In this document: piece after piece, positions 36,787 to 46,179 of the stretch
How the letters are laid out: every line of letters begins with the position of its first letter
How positions within the stretch are numbered: the stretch's first letter is position 1
Source of the DNA: Micromonospora matsumotoense
GTDB lineage: Bacteria > Actinomycetota > Actinomycetes > Mycobacteriales > Micromonosporaceae
Direction of reading: 5' to 3'
DNA length: 64,000 nt
NCBI RefSeq assembly: GCF_900091525.1
Contig: NZ_FMCU01000006.1
Coordinates: forward strand, 124,001 to 188,000
Position numbers and translations under genes: made by a program
Notes under the pieces: model-generated
What the model was told of the DNA's origin: nothing
Seen by the model: the letters and a program-made list of their open reading frames with translations, nothing else
Databases searched by the model: none

Positions 36787-37590
36787 GTGCGTATCGCTCG
36801 TTTCGCTCATGCCAAGGGAATGTCGTTCGGAGTCGTCGAGGGCGAGTCGGAGGCCGGGCCGCAGGGCCTGACCATCGCCGAGATCGACGGCCACCCGTTC
36901 GGGCAGATCCAGTTCTCCGGTGCCCGCTGGGCACTCTCCGACGTTCGGCTGCTCTCGCCGATCCTGCCGAGCAAGGTGGTGTGTGTCGGGCGTAACTACG
37001 CCGAGCACGCCGCCGAGCACGGCAACGAGGTGCCGAAGGAGCCGTTGCTCTTCCTCAAGCCGTCCACCTCGGTGATCGGCCCCCGGGACGCGATCCGGCT
37101 GCCGATCTTCGCCAAGCAGGTCGAGCACGAGGCCGAGTTGGCCGTGGTCATCGGGGCACCCGGCGCCCGCCGGGCCGACCGGGCCGCCGCCGCGCGGGCC
37201 ATCTTCGGCTACACCTGCGCCAACGACGTCACCGCGCGGGATCTCCAGCGGTCCGACTCGCAGTGGACCCGGGCCAAGGGCTTCGACTCGTTCTGCCCCA
37301 TCGGCCCCTGGATCACCACCGGTCTCGACGTCTCCGACCTGGAGATCCGCTGCGAGGTGGGACGCAACCCGGACGAGATGGAGGTACGCCAGCTCGGCCG
37401 GACCAAGGACATGGTGTTCGACGTGCCGGCGCTGGTGTCGTACATCTCGCACGTGATGACGTTGCTCCCCGGGGACGTGGTGCTGACCGGCACCCCGGCC
37501 GGGGTTAGTCCGCTCACCGACGGGGATACGGTCACCGTGCGGATCGAGGGGATCGGCGAACTCACCAACTCGGTCGTGCCGGTCGTCTGA
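36787..37590 (+). CDS. Fumarylacetoacetate hydrolase family protein
   Basis: 267 residues from GTG 36787; TAGATT at 36775-36780 is a leaderless -10. The FAH fold shows VCVGRNYAEHAAEHGNE, the metal ligands in VEHEAELAVVIG, and NDVTARDLQ, KGFDSFCPIGPWI, LLPGDVVLTGTPAGV. The family hydrolyses or decarboxylates 2-oxo-alkenoates; a role in clearing reactive oxaloacetate tautomers or aromatic breakdown is possible. Next to tRNA-Gln/Glu genes, as the mycobacterial homologue is. Confidence 0.92.
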   Translation: MRIARFAHAKGMSFGVVEGESEAGPQGLTIAEIDGHPFGQIQFSGARWALSDVRLLSPILPSKVVCVGRNYAEHAAEHGNEVPKEPLLFLKPSTSVIGPRDAIRLPIFAKQVEHEAELAVVIGAPGARRADRAAAARAIFGYTCANDVTARDLQRSDSQWTRAKGFDSFCPIGPWITTGLDVSDLEIRCEVGRNPDEMEVRQLGRTKDMVFDVPALVSYISHVMTLLPGDVVLTGTPAGVSPLTDGDTVTVRIEGIGELTNSVVPVV

Positions 37591-37642
37591 CCGTACGTCA
37601 CCCCCTGTTTCCGCAGCTCAGGGGCGCTTTGGGGGATTGGAT

Positions 37643-37671
37643 TTGGCCTGTTGGCGCGGGGAGGGTAAAGT
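37643..37671 (+). promoter_or_regulatory. tRNA-Gln promoter
   Basis: TTGGCC (37643-37648), 17-bp spacer, TAAAGT (37666-37671), ending 26 bp before the tRNA. Confidence 0.7.
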
Positions 37672-37697
37672 TCCTTCCCGGCGCCACAAGGGGCCAA

Positions 37698-37769
37698 TGG
37701 GGTATGGGGTAATTGGCAGCCCAACTGATTCTGGTTCAGTTAGTCTAGGTTCGAGTCCTGGTACCCCAG
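37698..37769 (+). tRNA. tRNA-Gln (CTG)
   Basis: 72 nt. Acceptor TGGGGTA pairs with TACCCCA; anticodon stem ACTGA/TCAGT with loop TTCTGGT and anticodon CTG at 37731-37733; T-loop TTCGAGT. Discriminator G; CCA is not encoded. Confidence 0.95.
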
Positions 37770-37774
37770 CGCAA

Positions 37775-37798
37775 CCGCGGGTTCATCCGAATCCGCGG
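37775..37798 (+). terminator. tRNA-Gln terminator
   Basis: 10-bp hairpin with one G-T pair, loop ATCC, six bases after the tRNA. Confidence 0.65.
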
Positions 37799-37908
37799 AC
37801 GCTGGATTCTGATGGAGATCCATGTCGTTCCCGCAGGGGAGCGAAGTTGATCTCTGGTAGAGTGCAGCTTCCCCGCCCGGCAGGGCAGGGAAGCACAAGC
37901 TATGTTCT

Positions 37909-37981
37909 GGCCCCGTCGTCTAGTGGCCCAGGACGCCGCCCTCTCAAGGCGGTAGCGCCGGTTCGAATCCGGTCGGGGCTA
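37909..37981 (+). tRNA. tRNA-Glu (CTC), copy 1
   Basis: 73 nt. Acceptor GGCCCCG pairs with CGGGGCT (G1-U72 wobble); anticodon stem CCGCC/GGCGG with loop CTCTCAA, anticodon CTC at 37943-37945; T-arm GCCGG TTCGAAT CCGGT. CCA is not encoded (ACAA follows). A hairpin (37867-37873/37888-37894) precedes it. Confidence 0.95.
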
Positions 37982-37991
37982 CAACGCTGAC

Positions 37992-38019
37992 AGCCCGTCC
38001 CATCTGGTTGGGGCGGGCT
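37992..38019 (+). terminator. Terminator after tRNA-Glu copy 1
   Basis: 10-bp hairpin with one G-T pair, followed by TCTTC. Confidence 0.65.
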
Positions 38020-38442
38020 TCTTCGCGTCTCCGTGTGGTGGGACGGGTTCCTCCGCCCGTACACCGCCTCCCGCTCCGTACCCACGCACTGCCGGGTGCT
38101 GCTGAGGGCCGACACGCATGCTGCTGGCTGATGCGCCCCCGCCCCACCCCCGTACTGCCGGCCCGTGCCGCCCGTGCCGCCCGCCTCGCCCGCCGCGACC
38201 CGTCGGCTCTCCTAGCTGGGCGGGCCGTTCCCGTCGTGCGGGCCGTCCCCGTCGTGCAGGCCTGCGCCTCCGGGGCGATACCGCATGGTCCTGAGCACCC
38301 GAATGCCGCTACTTCGCCACCCGGGCGCCTGCTCTCCCCGGGCACGCCGGCAGGGTCCGACCCCCGTCTCGGGGGCCGGATGTCGGTGCCGTTAGACTAA
38401 TGCCGCACCGCCCCACGGGGTGGTGAAGCAGGAAAAGTGCCT
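38020..38442. other. Intergenic region between the two tRNA-Glu genes
   Basis: No convincing gene. ATACCGC and ATGCCGCTACTTCGCC elements lie at 38278-38318 (see findings). TAGACT near 38394 could be the -10 of the second tRNA-Glu. Confidence 0.5.
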
Positions 38443-38515
38443 GGCCCCGTCGTCTAGTGGCCCAGGACGCCGCCCTCTCAAGGCGGTAGCGCCGGTTCGA
38501 ATCCGGTCGGGGCTA
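38443..38515 (+). tRNA. tRNA-Glu (CTC), copy 2
   Basis: Identical in sequence to the copy at 37909-37981. Here CCA follows the discriminator (38516-38518), unlike copy 1. Confidence 0.95.
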
Positions 38516-38520
38516 CCACA

Positions 38521-38557
38521 CGATCGGCCCGTCTCGCCCGTCGAGTCGGGCCGATCG
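38521..38557 (+). terminator. Terminator after tRNA-Glu copy 2
   Basis: Perfect 11-bp arms, 38521-38531 and 38547-38557. Confidence 0.75.
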
Positions 38558-38692
38558 CCATTCCCGCCCCACCCACTCCACACCCCCACCCGGTCCCACC
38601 CGACCCGGGGCGGTTCGCCCACTCTGCTGCTCAACTCCCCCCAGCCGGCCCCGCACTCGTGGACCTGCCCTCCCCGCCCCGACTCGCTTTTG

Positions 38693-38756
38693 GTGTTGAT
38701 CAAGAGGTTTGCGTCAACCCTGAAGATCAAAGTGACGTAAACCTCTTGATCAACAC
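38693..38756. repeat. 24-bp TTGATCAA-containing inverted repeat
   Basis: Arms 38693-38716 and 38733-38756 match at 23 of 24 positions around a 16-nt loop. Each arm holds TTGATCAAGAGGTTT. It is AT-rich against a GC-rich background and sits between tRNA-Glu (+) and the IclR gene (-). It may be a bidirectional terminator or a REP-like element. Confidence 0.85.
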
Positions 38757-38806
38757 AGCCAGCGGGCCGGGGGCGGGGCCGGGCGGGCGGGGTCGGGGTG
38801 GGTGGG

Positions 38807-39505
38807 TTAGAGGCCGGAGAGGCGTTGGCCGGCGCGGACGACGGCCATGGCGTGGCGTTCGCCGGGGCGGCGGCCGAGGCGCTCGATCGGGCCGGAGATG
38901 CTGATCGAGGCGATCACCCGGCCGGTGCGGTCCCGGATCGGGGCGGAGACGCTCGCCACACCGGCCTCCCGTTCGGCGACGCTCTGTGCCCAGCCCCGGC
39001 GGCGTACCTCGGCGAGGGTGCGGCCGGTGAACTTGGACCGGGGCAGCAGCGGCATGACCGCCTCGGGCGGCTCCCAGGCGAGCAGGATCTGCGCGGCGGA
39101 GCCGGCCGTCATGGGCAGCACCGAGCCGACCGGCACGGTGTCCCGCAGGCCGCTGGCCCGCTCGGCGGCGGCCACGCAGACCCGTTCGTCGGCCCGGCGC
39201 AGGTAGAGTTGGGCGCTCTCCCCGGTGGCGTCGCGCAGCGCGGCCAGCAGTGGCTCGGCGGCGGTCAGCAGGACGTCCGGGGCGGCGTTGGCCAGCTCGC
39301 CGAGCCGGGGCCCGGGACGCCATCGCCCCTGGGTGTCCCGGACCAGCATCCGGTGGATCTCCAGTGCCTGGGCCAGCCGATGTGCGGTGGCTCGGGGCAG
39401 CTTGGTGCGTTCAACGAGTTCGGCCAGGCTGGCGCCGTCGACACAGGCGGCCAGGATGACCACCGCCTTGTCGAGCACGCCGACACCGCTCATACTGTGT
39501 CCCAC
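38807..39505 (-). CDS. ndgR: IclR-family regulator of leuCD (NdgR/LtbR-like)
   Basis: 232 residues from GTG 39505, seven nt after a TAAATT -10; ATG 39493 (MSGVGVLDKAVVIL) is the alternative. N-terminal wHTH (SLAELVERTKLPRATAHRLAQAL) and IclR effector domain (LPMTAGSAAQILLAW, AEREAGVASVSAPIRDRTG). Small IclR proteins divergent from leuCD are known as NdgR in Streptomyces and LtbR in Corynebacterium and control leucine synthesis. The starts of this gene and leuC are about 37 bp apart, so one operator can affect both. Confidence 0.9.
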   Translation of the reverse strand: MGHSMSGVGVLDKAVVILAACVDGASLAELVERTKLPRATAHRLAQALEIHRMLVRDTQGRWRPGPRLGELANAAPDVLLTAAEPLLAALRDATGESAQLYLRRADERVCVAAAERASGLRDTVPVGSVLPMTAGSAAQILLAWEPPEAVMPLLPRSKFTGRTLAEVRRRGWAQSVAEREAGVASVSAPIRDRTGRVIASISISGPIERLGRRPGERHAMAVVRAGQRLSGL

Positions 39506-39542
39506 AAGCCGAAATTTACCTCCCAGAATTTAGGATGTCCAG
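39506..39542. promoter_or_regulatory. Back-to-back promoters of ndgR-like gene and leuC
   Basis: TAGGAT (39531-39536) is the -10 of leuC, six nt before its ATG. TAAATT on the minus strand (39518-39513) is the -10 of the IclR gene. AAATTT and GAATTT form an AT-rich operator candidate between them. Both transcripts look leaderless. Confidence 0.6.
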
Positions 39543-40985
39543 ATGGTGGGAGTCACTCAACCGAGGACCCTGGCCGAGAAGGTCTGGGACGCACACATCG
39601 TACGGACCGCCCAGGGCGAGCCGGATCTGCTCTATATCGACCTGCACCTGCTGCACGAGGTGACCAGCCCGCAGGCGTTCGACGGGCTGCGGCAGGCCGG
39701 CCGGGGGGTCCGCCGACCCGATCTCACGCTCGCGACCGAGGATCACAACACCCCGACCGGGTACGACGATCCCGCGTTCCGGCTGCGTCGGGGTGACCTG
39801 CTGACGATCGCGGACCCGACCTCGCGTACCCAGATCGAGACGTTGCGCCGCAACTGCGCCGAGTTCGGCCTGCGGCTGCACCCCCTGGGCGACGAGAACC
39901 AGGGCATCGTGCACGTGATCGGCCCGCAGTTGGGGGTGACCCAGCCCGGAATGACGATCGTCTGTGGCGACTCGCACACCGCCACCCACGGCGCGTTCGG
40001 CGCGCTGGCCTTCGGTATCGGCACCAGTGAGGTCGAACACGTCCTGGCCACCCAGACCCTGCCGCAGGCCCGCCCGAAGACCATGGCGGTCAACGTCACC
40101 GGTCAGCTCGGCCCCGGCGTCACCGCCAAGGACCTGGTCCTCGCGCTGATCGCGCAGGTGGGCACGGGCGGTGGCCGCGGCCACATCGTGGAGTACCGGG
40201 GCGAGGCGATCCGGGCGCTGTCCATGGAGGGCCGGATGACGGTGGCGAACATGTCCATCGAGTGGGGCGCCAAGGCGGGCCTGATCGCGCCGGACGAGAC
40301 CACCTTCGCGTACCTCAAGGGTCGGCCGCACGCGCCGGCCGGGGCGGACTGGGACGCGGCGCTGGCCTACTGGCGGACGCTGCCCACCGACGCCGACGCG
40401 GCCTTCGACGCCGAGGTGACCCTGGACGCGAGCCGGATCACCCCGTTCGTCACCTGGGGCACCAACCCCGGCCAGGGGGTGCCGCTCGGCGCTGCCGTGC
40501 CGGACCCGGAGGACTTCGACACCGACGCCGAGCGGACCGCCGCACGCCGGGCCCTGGAGTACATGGACCTCACCCCCGGGACCCCGCTGCGCGACCTCGC
40601 CGTCGACGTGGTCTTCGTCGGTTCCTGCACCAACGGCCGGCTGGAGGACCTGCGGGCCGCCGCCGACGTGCTGCGCGGCCACCGGGTCGCCGACGGGGTA
40701 CGGATGCTGGTGGTGCCCGGCTCCGCCGCCGTCCGGGAGGCCGCCGAGGCGGAGGGGCTGGACAAGGTCTTCGCCGACGCCGGGGCGGAGTGGCGGTTCG
40801 CCGGCTGCTCGATGTGCCTCGGCATGAACCCGGACACCCTGAAGCCGGGCGAGCGTTCGGCCTCGACGTCCAACCGCAACTTCGAAGGCCGGCAGGGCCG
40901 GGGCGGGCGTACCCACCTGGTGTCGCCGCCGGTCGCCGCCGCCACCGCCGTGACCGGCCGGCTCGCCGCCCCGGCAGATCTGTAG
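39543..40985 (+). CDS. leuC: 3-isopropylmalate dehydratase large subunit
   Basis: 480 residues. Isomerises 2- to 3-isopropylmalate with a 4Fe-4S cluster held by C362 (VGSCTNGR), C422 and C425 (GCSMCLGMN). Other motifs: [22 protein letters not shown] and [15 protein letters not shown]. Followed by leuD after 15 bp. May also serve the citramalate route. Faces the IclR-type regulator. Confidence 0.98.
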   Translation: MVGVTQPRTLAEKVWDAHIVRTAQGEPDLLYIDLHLLHEVTSPQAFDGLRQAGRGVRRPDLTLATEDHNTPTGYDDPAFRLRRGDLLTIADPTSRTQIETLRRNCAEFGLRLHPLGDENQGIVHVIGPQLGVTQPGMTIVCGDSHTATHGAFGALAFGIGTSEVEHVLATQTLPQARPKTMAVNVTGQLGPGVTAKDLVLALIAQVGTGGGRGHIVEYRGEAIRALSMEGRMTVANMSIEWGAKAGLIAPDETTFAYLKGRPHAPAGADWDAALAYWRTLPTDADAAFDAEVTLDASRITPFVTWGTNPGQGVPLGAAVPDPEDFDTDAERTAARRALEYMDLTPGTPLRDLAVDVVFVGSCTNGRLEDLRAAADVLRGHRVADGVRMLVVPGSAAVREAAEAEGLDKVFADAGAEWRFAGCSMCLGMNPDTLKPGERSASTSNRNFEGRQGRGGRTHLVSPPVAAATAVTGRLAAPADL

Positions 40986-41000
40986 AAGGGCAGCCGAGAG

Positions 41001-41588
41001 ATGGACAAGTTCACCACCCACACCGGCACCGCCGTGCCACTGCGCCGTTCCAATGTGGACACCGATCAGATCATCCCGGCCGTGTACCTCAAGCGGGTGA
41101 CCCGGACGGGTTTCGCCGACGGACTCTTTCGGGCCTGGCGGGACGACCCCGCATTCGTGCTCAACGACCCGGTCTATTCCGGGGCGTCGATCCTTGTCGC
41201 CGGGCCGGAGTTCGGCACCGGGTCGTCCCGGGAGCACGCCGTCTGGGCGCTGCGCGACTGGGGTTTCCAGGCGGTCATCTCTCCCCGGTTCGGTGACATC
41301 TTCCGGGGCAACTCGCTCAAGGAAGGGCTCCTCCCGGTCGAATTGGAACTGACCGCGATCGAGCAGATCTGGGACCGGGTGGAGGCCGATCCGACCACGC
41401 CGGTGACGGTCGACCTGACCACCCGTGAGGTCCGGGTCGGGGAGTCCACCTGGTCGTTCCCGCTGGACGACCACAGCCGTTGGCGGCTGATGGAGGGTCT
41501 CGACGACATTGGACTCACCCTGCGGCACCTCGCCGACATCGAGGCTTACGAGGCGGGTCGGCCGTCGTTCAGCCCCGCCGTGGTCTAG
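41001..41588 (+). CDS. leuD: 3-isopropylmalate dehydratase small subunit
   Basis: 195 residues. Swivelling domain: [37 protein letters not shown] and [20 protein letters not shown]. Partner of LeuC. Ends with a perfect hairpin 25 bp downstream. Confidence 0.98.
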   Translation: MDKFTTHTGTAVPLRRSNVDTDQIIPAVYLKRVTRTGFADGLFRAWRDDPAFVLNDPVYSGASILVAGPEFGTGSSREHAVWALRDWGFQAVISPRFGDIFRGNSLKEGLLPVELELTAIEQIWDRVEADPTTPVTVDLTTREVRVGESTWSFPLDDHSRWRLMEGLDDIGLTLRHLADIEAYEAGRPSFSPAVV

Positions 41589-41613
41589 CCGTACGCCCGA
41601 CCACGGCACCGTT

Positions 41614-41646
41614 TTCGCCCCCACCGGTTCATCCGGTGGGGGCGAA
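41614..41646 (+). terminator. leuCD terminator
   Basis: Perfect 14-bp arms (41614-41627/41633-41646), loop TTCAT. Confidence 0.8.
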
Positions 41647-41682
41647 TCCGTTACGACACAAGGGCTTTTTTCCACCGAATGT

Positions 41683-41711
41683 TTGTGTCCAGGCAGCGCA
41701 GGGCATACGGT
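41683..41711 (+). promoter_or_regulatory. HU gene promoter
   Basis: TTGTGT (41683-41688), 17-bp spacer, TACGGT (41706-41711). Confidence 0.65.
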
Positions 41712-41760
41712 GCGCGCAGAATGGCTCGCGTCGAGTCAGTTGCACAATCGGGAGGAAGTC

Positions 41761-42534
41761 GTGAACAAGGCCGAGCTCATCGAGGCGCTCGCCGCTCGCC
41801 TGGGGGACCGGAAGTCGGCGACGGCGGCGCTCGACGCGGTCCTCGCTGAAGTCCAGGCGGCGGTCACCAAGGGCGACAAAGTGGCGATCACCGGATTCGG
41901 ATCGTTCGAAAAGCGTGTCCGGGCGGCGCGAACAGCGCGCAACCCGCGTACCGGCGAGGCGGTGAAGGTCAAGAAGACATCCGTGCCGGCCTTCAAGCCG
42001 GGCGCCGGTTTCAAGGAGATGGTGGCCACCGGCAAGGTGCCGAAGACCGCTGCTCCGGCGAAGAAGACCGCCACCACGGCGGCGGCCAAGACCACCGGCA
42101 CGAAGGCCACCGCGGCCAAGGCGAGTGGGGCCAAGGCGACCGGCGCGAAGGCGACCGGCGCGAAGGCGACCGGCGCGAAGGCGACCGGCGCGAAGGCCAC
42201 CGCCGCCAAGAAGACGACCGCGGCGAGCAAGGCGACCGGGGCGAAGGCCACCGCCGCCAAGAAGACGACGGCGGCCACCAAGACCACCGCGGCGAAGGCC
42301 ACCAAGGCCGCCACCGCGACCAAGGCGGCCACCAAGAAGGCTGCTCCGGCGAAGAAGACCGCCACGGCGACCAAGTCGACCCCCGCCCGGAGCACGGCGG
42401 CCAAGAAGACCGCCGCGGCCAAGAGCACGACGGCCAAGGCCACCACGGCCAAGAGCACCACGGCCAAGGCCACCACGGCCAAAGCCACCACCGCGAAGAA
42501 GGCGCCGGCGAAGCGGAGCGCCGCCAAGCGTTGA
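41761..42534 (+). CDS. hupB: HU-type DNA-binding protein with histone H1-like tail
   Basis: 257 residues from GTG 41761 with GGAGGAAG. Residues 1-90 are a complete HU ([53 protein letters not shown]). Residues ~95-257 are a Lys/Ala/Thr tail like eukaryotic H1 and mycobacterial HupB. The tail is written in tandem repeats, including four identical or near-identical 15-bp units. Compacts the nucleoid. Confidence 0.97.
   Translation: MNKAELIEALAARLGDRKSATAALDAVLAEVQAAVTKGDKVAITGFGSFEKRVRAARTARNPRTGEAVKVKKTSVPAFKPGAGFKEMVATGKVPKTAAPAKKTATTAAAKTTGTKATAAKASGAKATGAKATGAKATGAKATGAKATAAKKTTAASKATGAKATAAKKTTAATKTTAAKATKAATATKAATKKAAPAKKTATATKSTPARSTAAKKTAAAKSTTAKATTAKSTTAKATTAKATTAKKAPAKRSAAKR
42130..42189 (+). 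repeat. 15-bp tandem repeats in the HU tail
   Basis: Four units of GCGAAGGCGACCGGC (first with one change), encoding AKATG. Confidence 0.9.
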
Positions 42535-42549
42535 TTTCTCGGTACGACG

Positions 42550-42584
42550 AAACGGGCGTCCACCGGTGCGGTGGACGCCCGTTT
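42550..42584. terminator. HU gene terminator
   Basis: Perfect 15-bp arms, loop GGTGC; placed between convergent HU and mutT1 genes. Confidence 0.85.
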
Positions 42585-42591
42585 CCGGTAT

Positions 42592-43473
42592 TCAGAGCCG
42601 GTCGGCGGCGAGCAGCCGGTCGGCGGTGAAGGCGAGCAGCCAGCCCCCGCCCTTGGCGGTGCTGAAGTCGGCCTCCCGCCCGGCGAGCCGGGCCAACGCC
42701 CCCGGGATCACCTTGCCCTGGCTGCACACCCCGACCGACTCCCCGGCGGTGGCCAGCTCGACCAGCCGGCCGGCGGCGGCCAGCGCGCACTCGTCGACCT
42801 GCTGACCCGGCTGCGGCTCGTCGAAGTCCCCGCACACCTCGATCGGCAGGTCCAGCAGGGCGGCCGCCGGCTCCAGGGTCTGCACGCAGCGGCGGGGCGA
42901 GGCCGACAGCAGCCGGACCGGACGGACCAGGGCGACCAGCGGTGCCAGCGCCCGCGCCTGGGCCGTCCCCTCGGCGTCCAACGGCCGGCCGGTGTCCGGC
43001 CCGGACCAGGTCGCCCGCTTACCGGCGTGCGCGTGCCGGACCAGCGCCACCGTGCCGGTGACCGCAGGCAGGGCGGCGAACGCGGCCAGCACCTGCGCGT
43101 CGTGCGGGTAGCTGACCCGTCGGACCGCCGCGTCGACGTCGAGCCAGCACACGTCGTCGACCTCGGTGTCCGGCTGGAAGCCGCCGGTGGCCACGGCCCG
43201 CATCGACCAGTAGTCGACCACCTTCGACCGGCCCTCGCTGCGGTACCGCACGGTGGGCAGCCGGACCTGCGGCACGGCCTGCACGTCGGACTCCTCGGCC
43301 ACCTCACGGACGGCGGCCAGCAGCGGGTGTTCGCCGCGCTCCAGCTTGCCCTTGGGCAGCGACCAGTCGCCGTAGCGGGGCCGGTGCACCAGACAGACCT
43401 CGATCCCGCCGCCGCTCGGCCGCCACGCCACCCCACCGGCCGCCCGGATACCGGCCGGCTCCTCGTCCATCAT
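42592..43473 (-). CDS. mutT1: MutT1-like Nudix hydrolase fused to a histidine phosphatase domain
   Basis: 293 residues. Nudix box at 42-64 (GKLERGEHPLLAAVREVAEE), with Asp in place of the usual last Gly (ESDV). The C-terminal histidine phosphatase domain begins with VRHAHAG at 145-151 and includes ASPRRCVQTLEPAA and VCSQGKVIP. In mycobacteria the same fusion hydrolyses 8-oxo-(d)GTP and diadenosine polyphosphates. It lies between hupB and ppk, as in M. tuberculosis. Confidence 0.92.
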   Translation of the reverse strand: MMDEEPAGIRAAGGVAWRPSGGGIEVCLVHRPRYGDWSLPKGKLERGEHPLLAAVREVAEESDVQAVPQVRLPTVRYRSEGRSKVVDYWSMRAVATGGFQPDTEVDDVCWLDVDAAVRRVSYPHDAQVLAAFAALPAVTGTVALVRHAHAGKRATWSGPDTGRPLDAEGTAQARALAPLVALVRPVRLLSASPRRCVQTLEPAAALLDLPIEVCGDFDEPQPGQQVDECALAAAGRLVELATAGESVGVCSQGKVIPGALARLAGREADFSTAKGGGWLLAFTADRLLAADRL

Positions 43474-43543
43474 CTGGTCACCCTACGTCCGAAGGATTCG
43501 TCGTACCGGTCGCTCGTCCGGCTCGCCGGACGGTCGCCCCCGG

Positions 43544-45865
43544 TCAGCCGGCGGAGCCGCCCACCCGGCGCAGCAGCAGCTCCTGGAGGTCGTGCAGGGG
43601 CTCCTCGGCGCTGCCGGTACGCCGGGTCCAACTGCCGTCGGCGGCCAGCTCGAACGCGTCCACGTCCGGGCTCATCGCGGCGGTCATCACCTGGTCCAGT
43701 TCGGCGCGGGCGATCGGGTCACCGACCTGCACCAGCGCCTCCACCCGGCGGTCGAGGTTGCGGTGCATCAGGTCGGCCGAGCCCATCCAGAACTCGGCGT
43801 CGCCGCTGTTGCCGAACCGGAAGATCCGCGAGTGCTCCAGGAACCGGCCGAGGATCGAGCGGACCCGGATGTTCTCCGACAGCCCCGGCACCCCCGGCCG
43901 CAGCGTGCACATGCCCCGGATCAGCAGGTCCACGTGCACGCCGGCCCGCGACGCCCGGTAGAGCGCGTCGGTGATCTCCTCGTCGACCAGCGAGTTCACC
44001 TTGAACTGCACCAACCCCGGCATACCCAGCCGGACGTGCGCGATCTCCCGCTCGATCCGTTCGATCAGGCCGCTGCGGATGCCCTGCGGGGCGACCAGCA
44101 ACCGCCGGTACGCGGTCTGCCGGCTGTAGCCGGTGAGCACGTTGAACAGGTCGGTCAGGTCGGCGCCGATCTCCGGATCGGCGGTGAGCACGCCGAAGTC
44201 CTCGTACAGTCGGGCGGTCTTGGGGTGGTAGTTGCCGGTGCCGATGTGGCAGTACCGGCGGATCTGGTTGCCCTCCTGGCGCACCACCAGGGCGGTCTTG
44301 CAGTGCGTCTTCAACCCGACCAGGCCGTAGACGACGTGGCAGCCGGCCCGTTCCAGGGTGCGCGCCCAGCCGATGTTCGCCACCTCGTCGAAGCGGGCCT
44401 TCAACTCCACCAGCACCACCACCTGCTTGCCGGCGGCGGCGGCGTCGACCAGCGCGTCGACGATCGGGGAGTCCCCGCTGGTGCGGTAGAGGGTCTGCTT
44501 GATGGCCAGCACGTTCGGGTCGGCGGCGGCCTGCTCGACGAAGCGCTGCACGCTGGTGGCGAACGAGTGGTACGGGTGGTGCACCAGCACGTCGCCGTCG
44601 CGCAGGGTGGCGAAGACGCTGCGGGGCACCTCGCCCTCGGCCAGCCGGGGATGGGTGGCCGGCACGAACGGCTTGTCCTTGAGGTCGGGGCGGTCCGCCT
44701 CGCCGTAGAGCTGCCACAGCGCCGACAGGTCCAGCAGACCGGGCACCCGCAGCACGTCGTGCCCATCCATGTCCAGCTCCCGGACGAGCAGCTCCAGCAT
44801 GTGGTCGGAGATGGAGGCGGCCACCTCCAGCCGCACCGGGGGGCCGAAGCGCCGGCGGGCCAGCTCCCGCTCCAGCGCCTGGAGCAGGTCCTCGTCGCGG
44901 TCCTCGTCGACCTCGACCTCGGCGTTGCGGGTGACCCGGAACAGGTGGCACTCGACCACCTGCATGCCGGAGAAGAGCTGACCCAGGTGCACCGAGATGA
45001 GTTCCTCGACGGGCAGCATCCGCAGTCCCGGCTGGTCCCGGGCCACCCGGACGAAACGGGGCACGTTGTTGGGCACCTTCACCCGGGCGAACAGCTCCGA
45101 GCCGCCGTCGGGGTCGCGTACCGCCACGGCCAGGTTCAACGACCGCCCGGAGATGTACGGGAAGGGGTGCGCGGGGTCCACCGCGAGCGGGGTGAGCACC
45201 GGGAAGATGTGTTCCCGGAAGTAGGTGCGCAGCCGTTCCCGCTCCGGGTCGTCCAGCTCCGCCCAGCGCAGGATCCGGATGTCCTCCCGGGCCAGCTTCG
45301 GCAGCAGGTCGTCGACGAAGCAGGCGGCCTGCCGGGCGACCAGTCCGGCGGCGCACTCGGTGATCCGTTCCAGCTGGGTACGCAGCGGCAGCCGGTCCCC
45401 GCCGCGCACCGGCAGCCCGGCGGAGAGCCGGCGCTTGAGCCCGGCCACCCGCACCATGTAGAACTCGTCGAGGTTGCTGGCGAAGATGGCCAGGAACTTG
45501 GCCCGTTCCAGCAGCGGGGTGCGGGGGTCCTCGGCCAGCGCCAGCACCCGGCCGTTGAAGTCGAGCCAGGACAGCTCCCGGTTGAGGAACCGGTCGGCCG
45601 GCAGCGGCTCGACGGCGGGCGGCCCGTCGGCCGCGCCCGGTCCTCCGGCGGTGGGCCCGCCGTCGGAGGACCGGTCGCCGGTGTCGAGCACCTCGTCCAG
45701 GCCGGCGGACGCCCCGGCGGCGCTGGCGGCGGGGGAGTCGGGCACCGTGGCGGCGACGTCCTCGGGGGCGCGGCGGGTGCGGGAACCGCCCCGGCGGCGG
45801 GTGCCGTTGCGGGTCGGGTCGGTGGCGGCGGACGGACTGGTGGGGTGCTCGCGAGGGGTGCTCAC
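43544..45865 (-). CDS. ppk: Polyphosphate kinase 1
   Basis: 773 residues, GTG start. Makes polyphosphate from ATP reversibly. After a ~95-residue low-complexity N-terminal extension (Pro/Ala/Gly) comes [20 protein letters not shown]. Core motifs: LAKF-type [62 protein letters not shown], and the phosphorylated His region [20 protein letters not shown]. Next to mutT1 and fbiD as in M. tuberculosis. Confidence 0.97.
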   Translation of the reverse strand: MSTPREHPTSPSAATDPTRNGTRRRGGSRTRRAPEDVAATVPDSPAASAAGASAGLDEVLDTGDRSSDGGPTAGGPGAADGPPAVEPLPADRFLNRELSWLDFNGRVLALAEDPRTPLLERAKFLAIFASNLDEFYMVRVAGLKRRLSAGLPVRGGDRLPLRTQLERITECAAGLVARQAACFVDDLLPKLAREDIRILRWAELDDPERERLRTYFREHIFPVLTPLAVDPAHPFPYISGRSLNLAVAVRDPDGGSELFARVKVPNNVPRFVRVARDQPGLRMLPVEELISVHLGQLFSGMQVVECHLFRVTRNAEVEVDEDRDEDLLQALERELARRRFGPPVRLEVAASISDHMLELLVRELDMDGHDVLRVPGLLDLSALWQLYGEADRPDLKDKPFVPATHPRLAEGEVPRSVFATLRDGDVLVHHPYHSFATSVQRFVEQAAADPNVLAIKQTLYRTSGDSPIVDALVDAAAAGKQVVVLVELKARFDEVANIGWARTLERAGCHVVYGLVGLKTHCKTALVVRQEGNQIRRYCHIGTGNYHPKTARLYEDFGVLTADPEIGADLTDLFNVLTGYSRQTAYRRLLVAPQGIRSGLIERIEREIAHVRLGMPGLVQFKVNSLVDEEITDALYRASRAGVHVDLLIRGMCTLRPGVPGLSENIRVRSILGRFLEHSRIFRFGNSGDAEFWMGSADLMHRNLDRRVEALVQVGDPIARAELDQVMTAAMSPDVDAFELAADGSWTRRTGSAEEPLHDLQELLLRRVGGSAG

Positions 45866-45919
45866 CCGCTCATAATCACCCGATTCTGGTTAACGCAAAA
45901 TGAACTTGGGCCGGGTTGT

Positions 45920-46117
45920 TCAGGCCATCGTCGGCAACGTCACCCGGACGACCCCGCCGTCCGGATCGGTTTCCACCTTGAGCCGCTGGCCGAGGCGGAG
46001 CAGGCGCAGCCCGGAGGCGTCGAAGGCGCGGGCCGGGAAGGGCAGCTCGGTGCCGTCGTCGAGGAGCAGCACACCGGTGCGGGTCTGTGTGTCGAAGGTC
46101 GCCACGGTGCCCTGCAT
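45920..46117 (-). CDS. Small cold-shock-like protein
   Basis: 65 residues from ATG 46117; TACGGT (46129-46124, minus) is six nt upstream, so the transcript is leaderless. MQGTVATFDTQTRTGVLLLDDGTEL and LRLGQRLKVETDPDGG resemble a cold-shock OB fold, but the RNP1 motif (KGFGF) is replaced by TGVLL, so nucleic-acid binding may be weak or lost. Lies between ppk and fbiD. Confidence 0.7.
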   Translation of the reverse strand: MQGTVATFDTQTRTGVLLLDDGTELPFPARAFDASGLRLLRLGQRLKVETDPDGGVVRVTLPTMA

Positions 46118-46179
46118 GCCAGCACCGTACACCGGTGGGTCGGCCGGGGTGGGTGGTCGGTCCGGGCCCGCCGACCGGT

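Noticed and set aside
37867..37894. Hairpin upstream of tRNA-Glu as a T-box leader
   Set aside because: Only 7 bp, with no specifier-loop or T-box sequence; probably processing-related or random.
38020..38400. Open frame between the tRNA-Glu genes
   Set aside because: Low-complexity Arg/Pro/Ala composition and no start signal.
41509..41760. Longer N-terminal extension of the HU frame
   Set aside because: Overlaps leuD, its terminator and the HU promoter; GTG 41761 has a strong ribosome-binding site and the canonical HU start.
42125..42805. Repeat-rich Arg/Pro frame antisense or shifted to the HU tail
   Set aside because: A shadow of the lysine-tail repeats in another frame.
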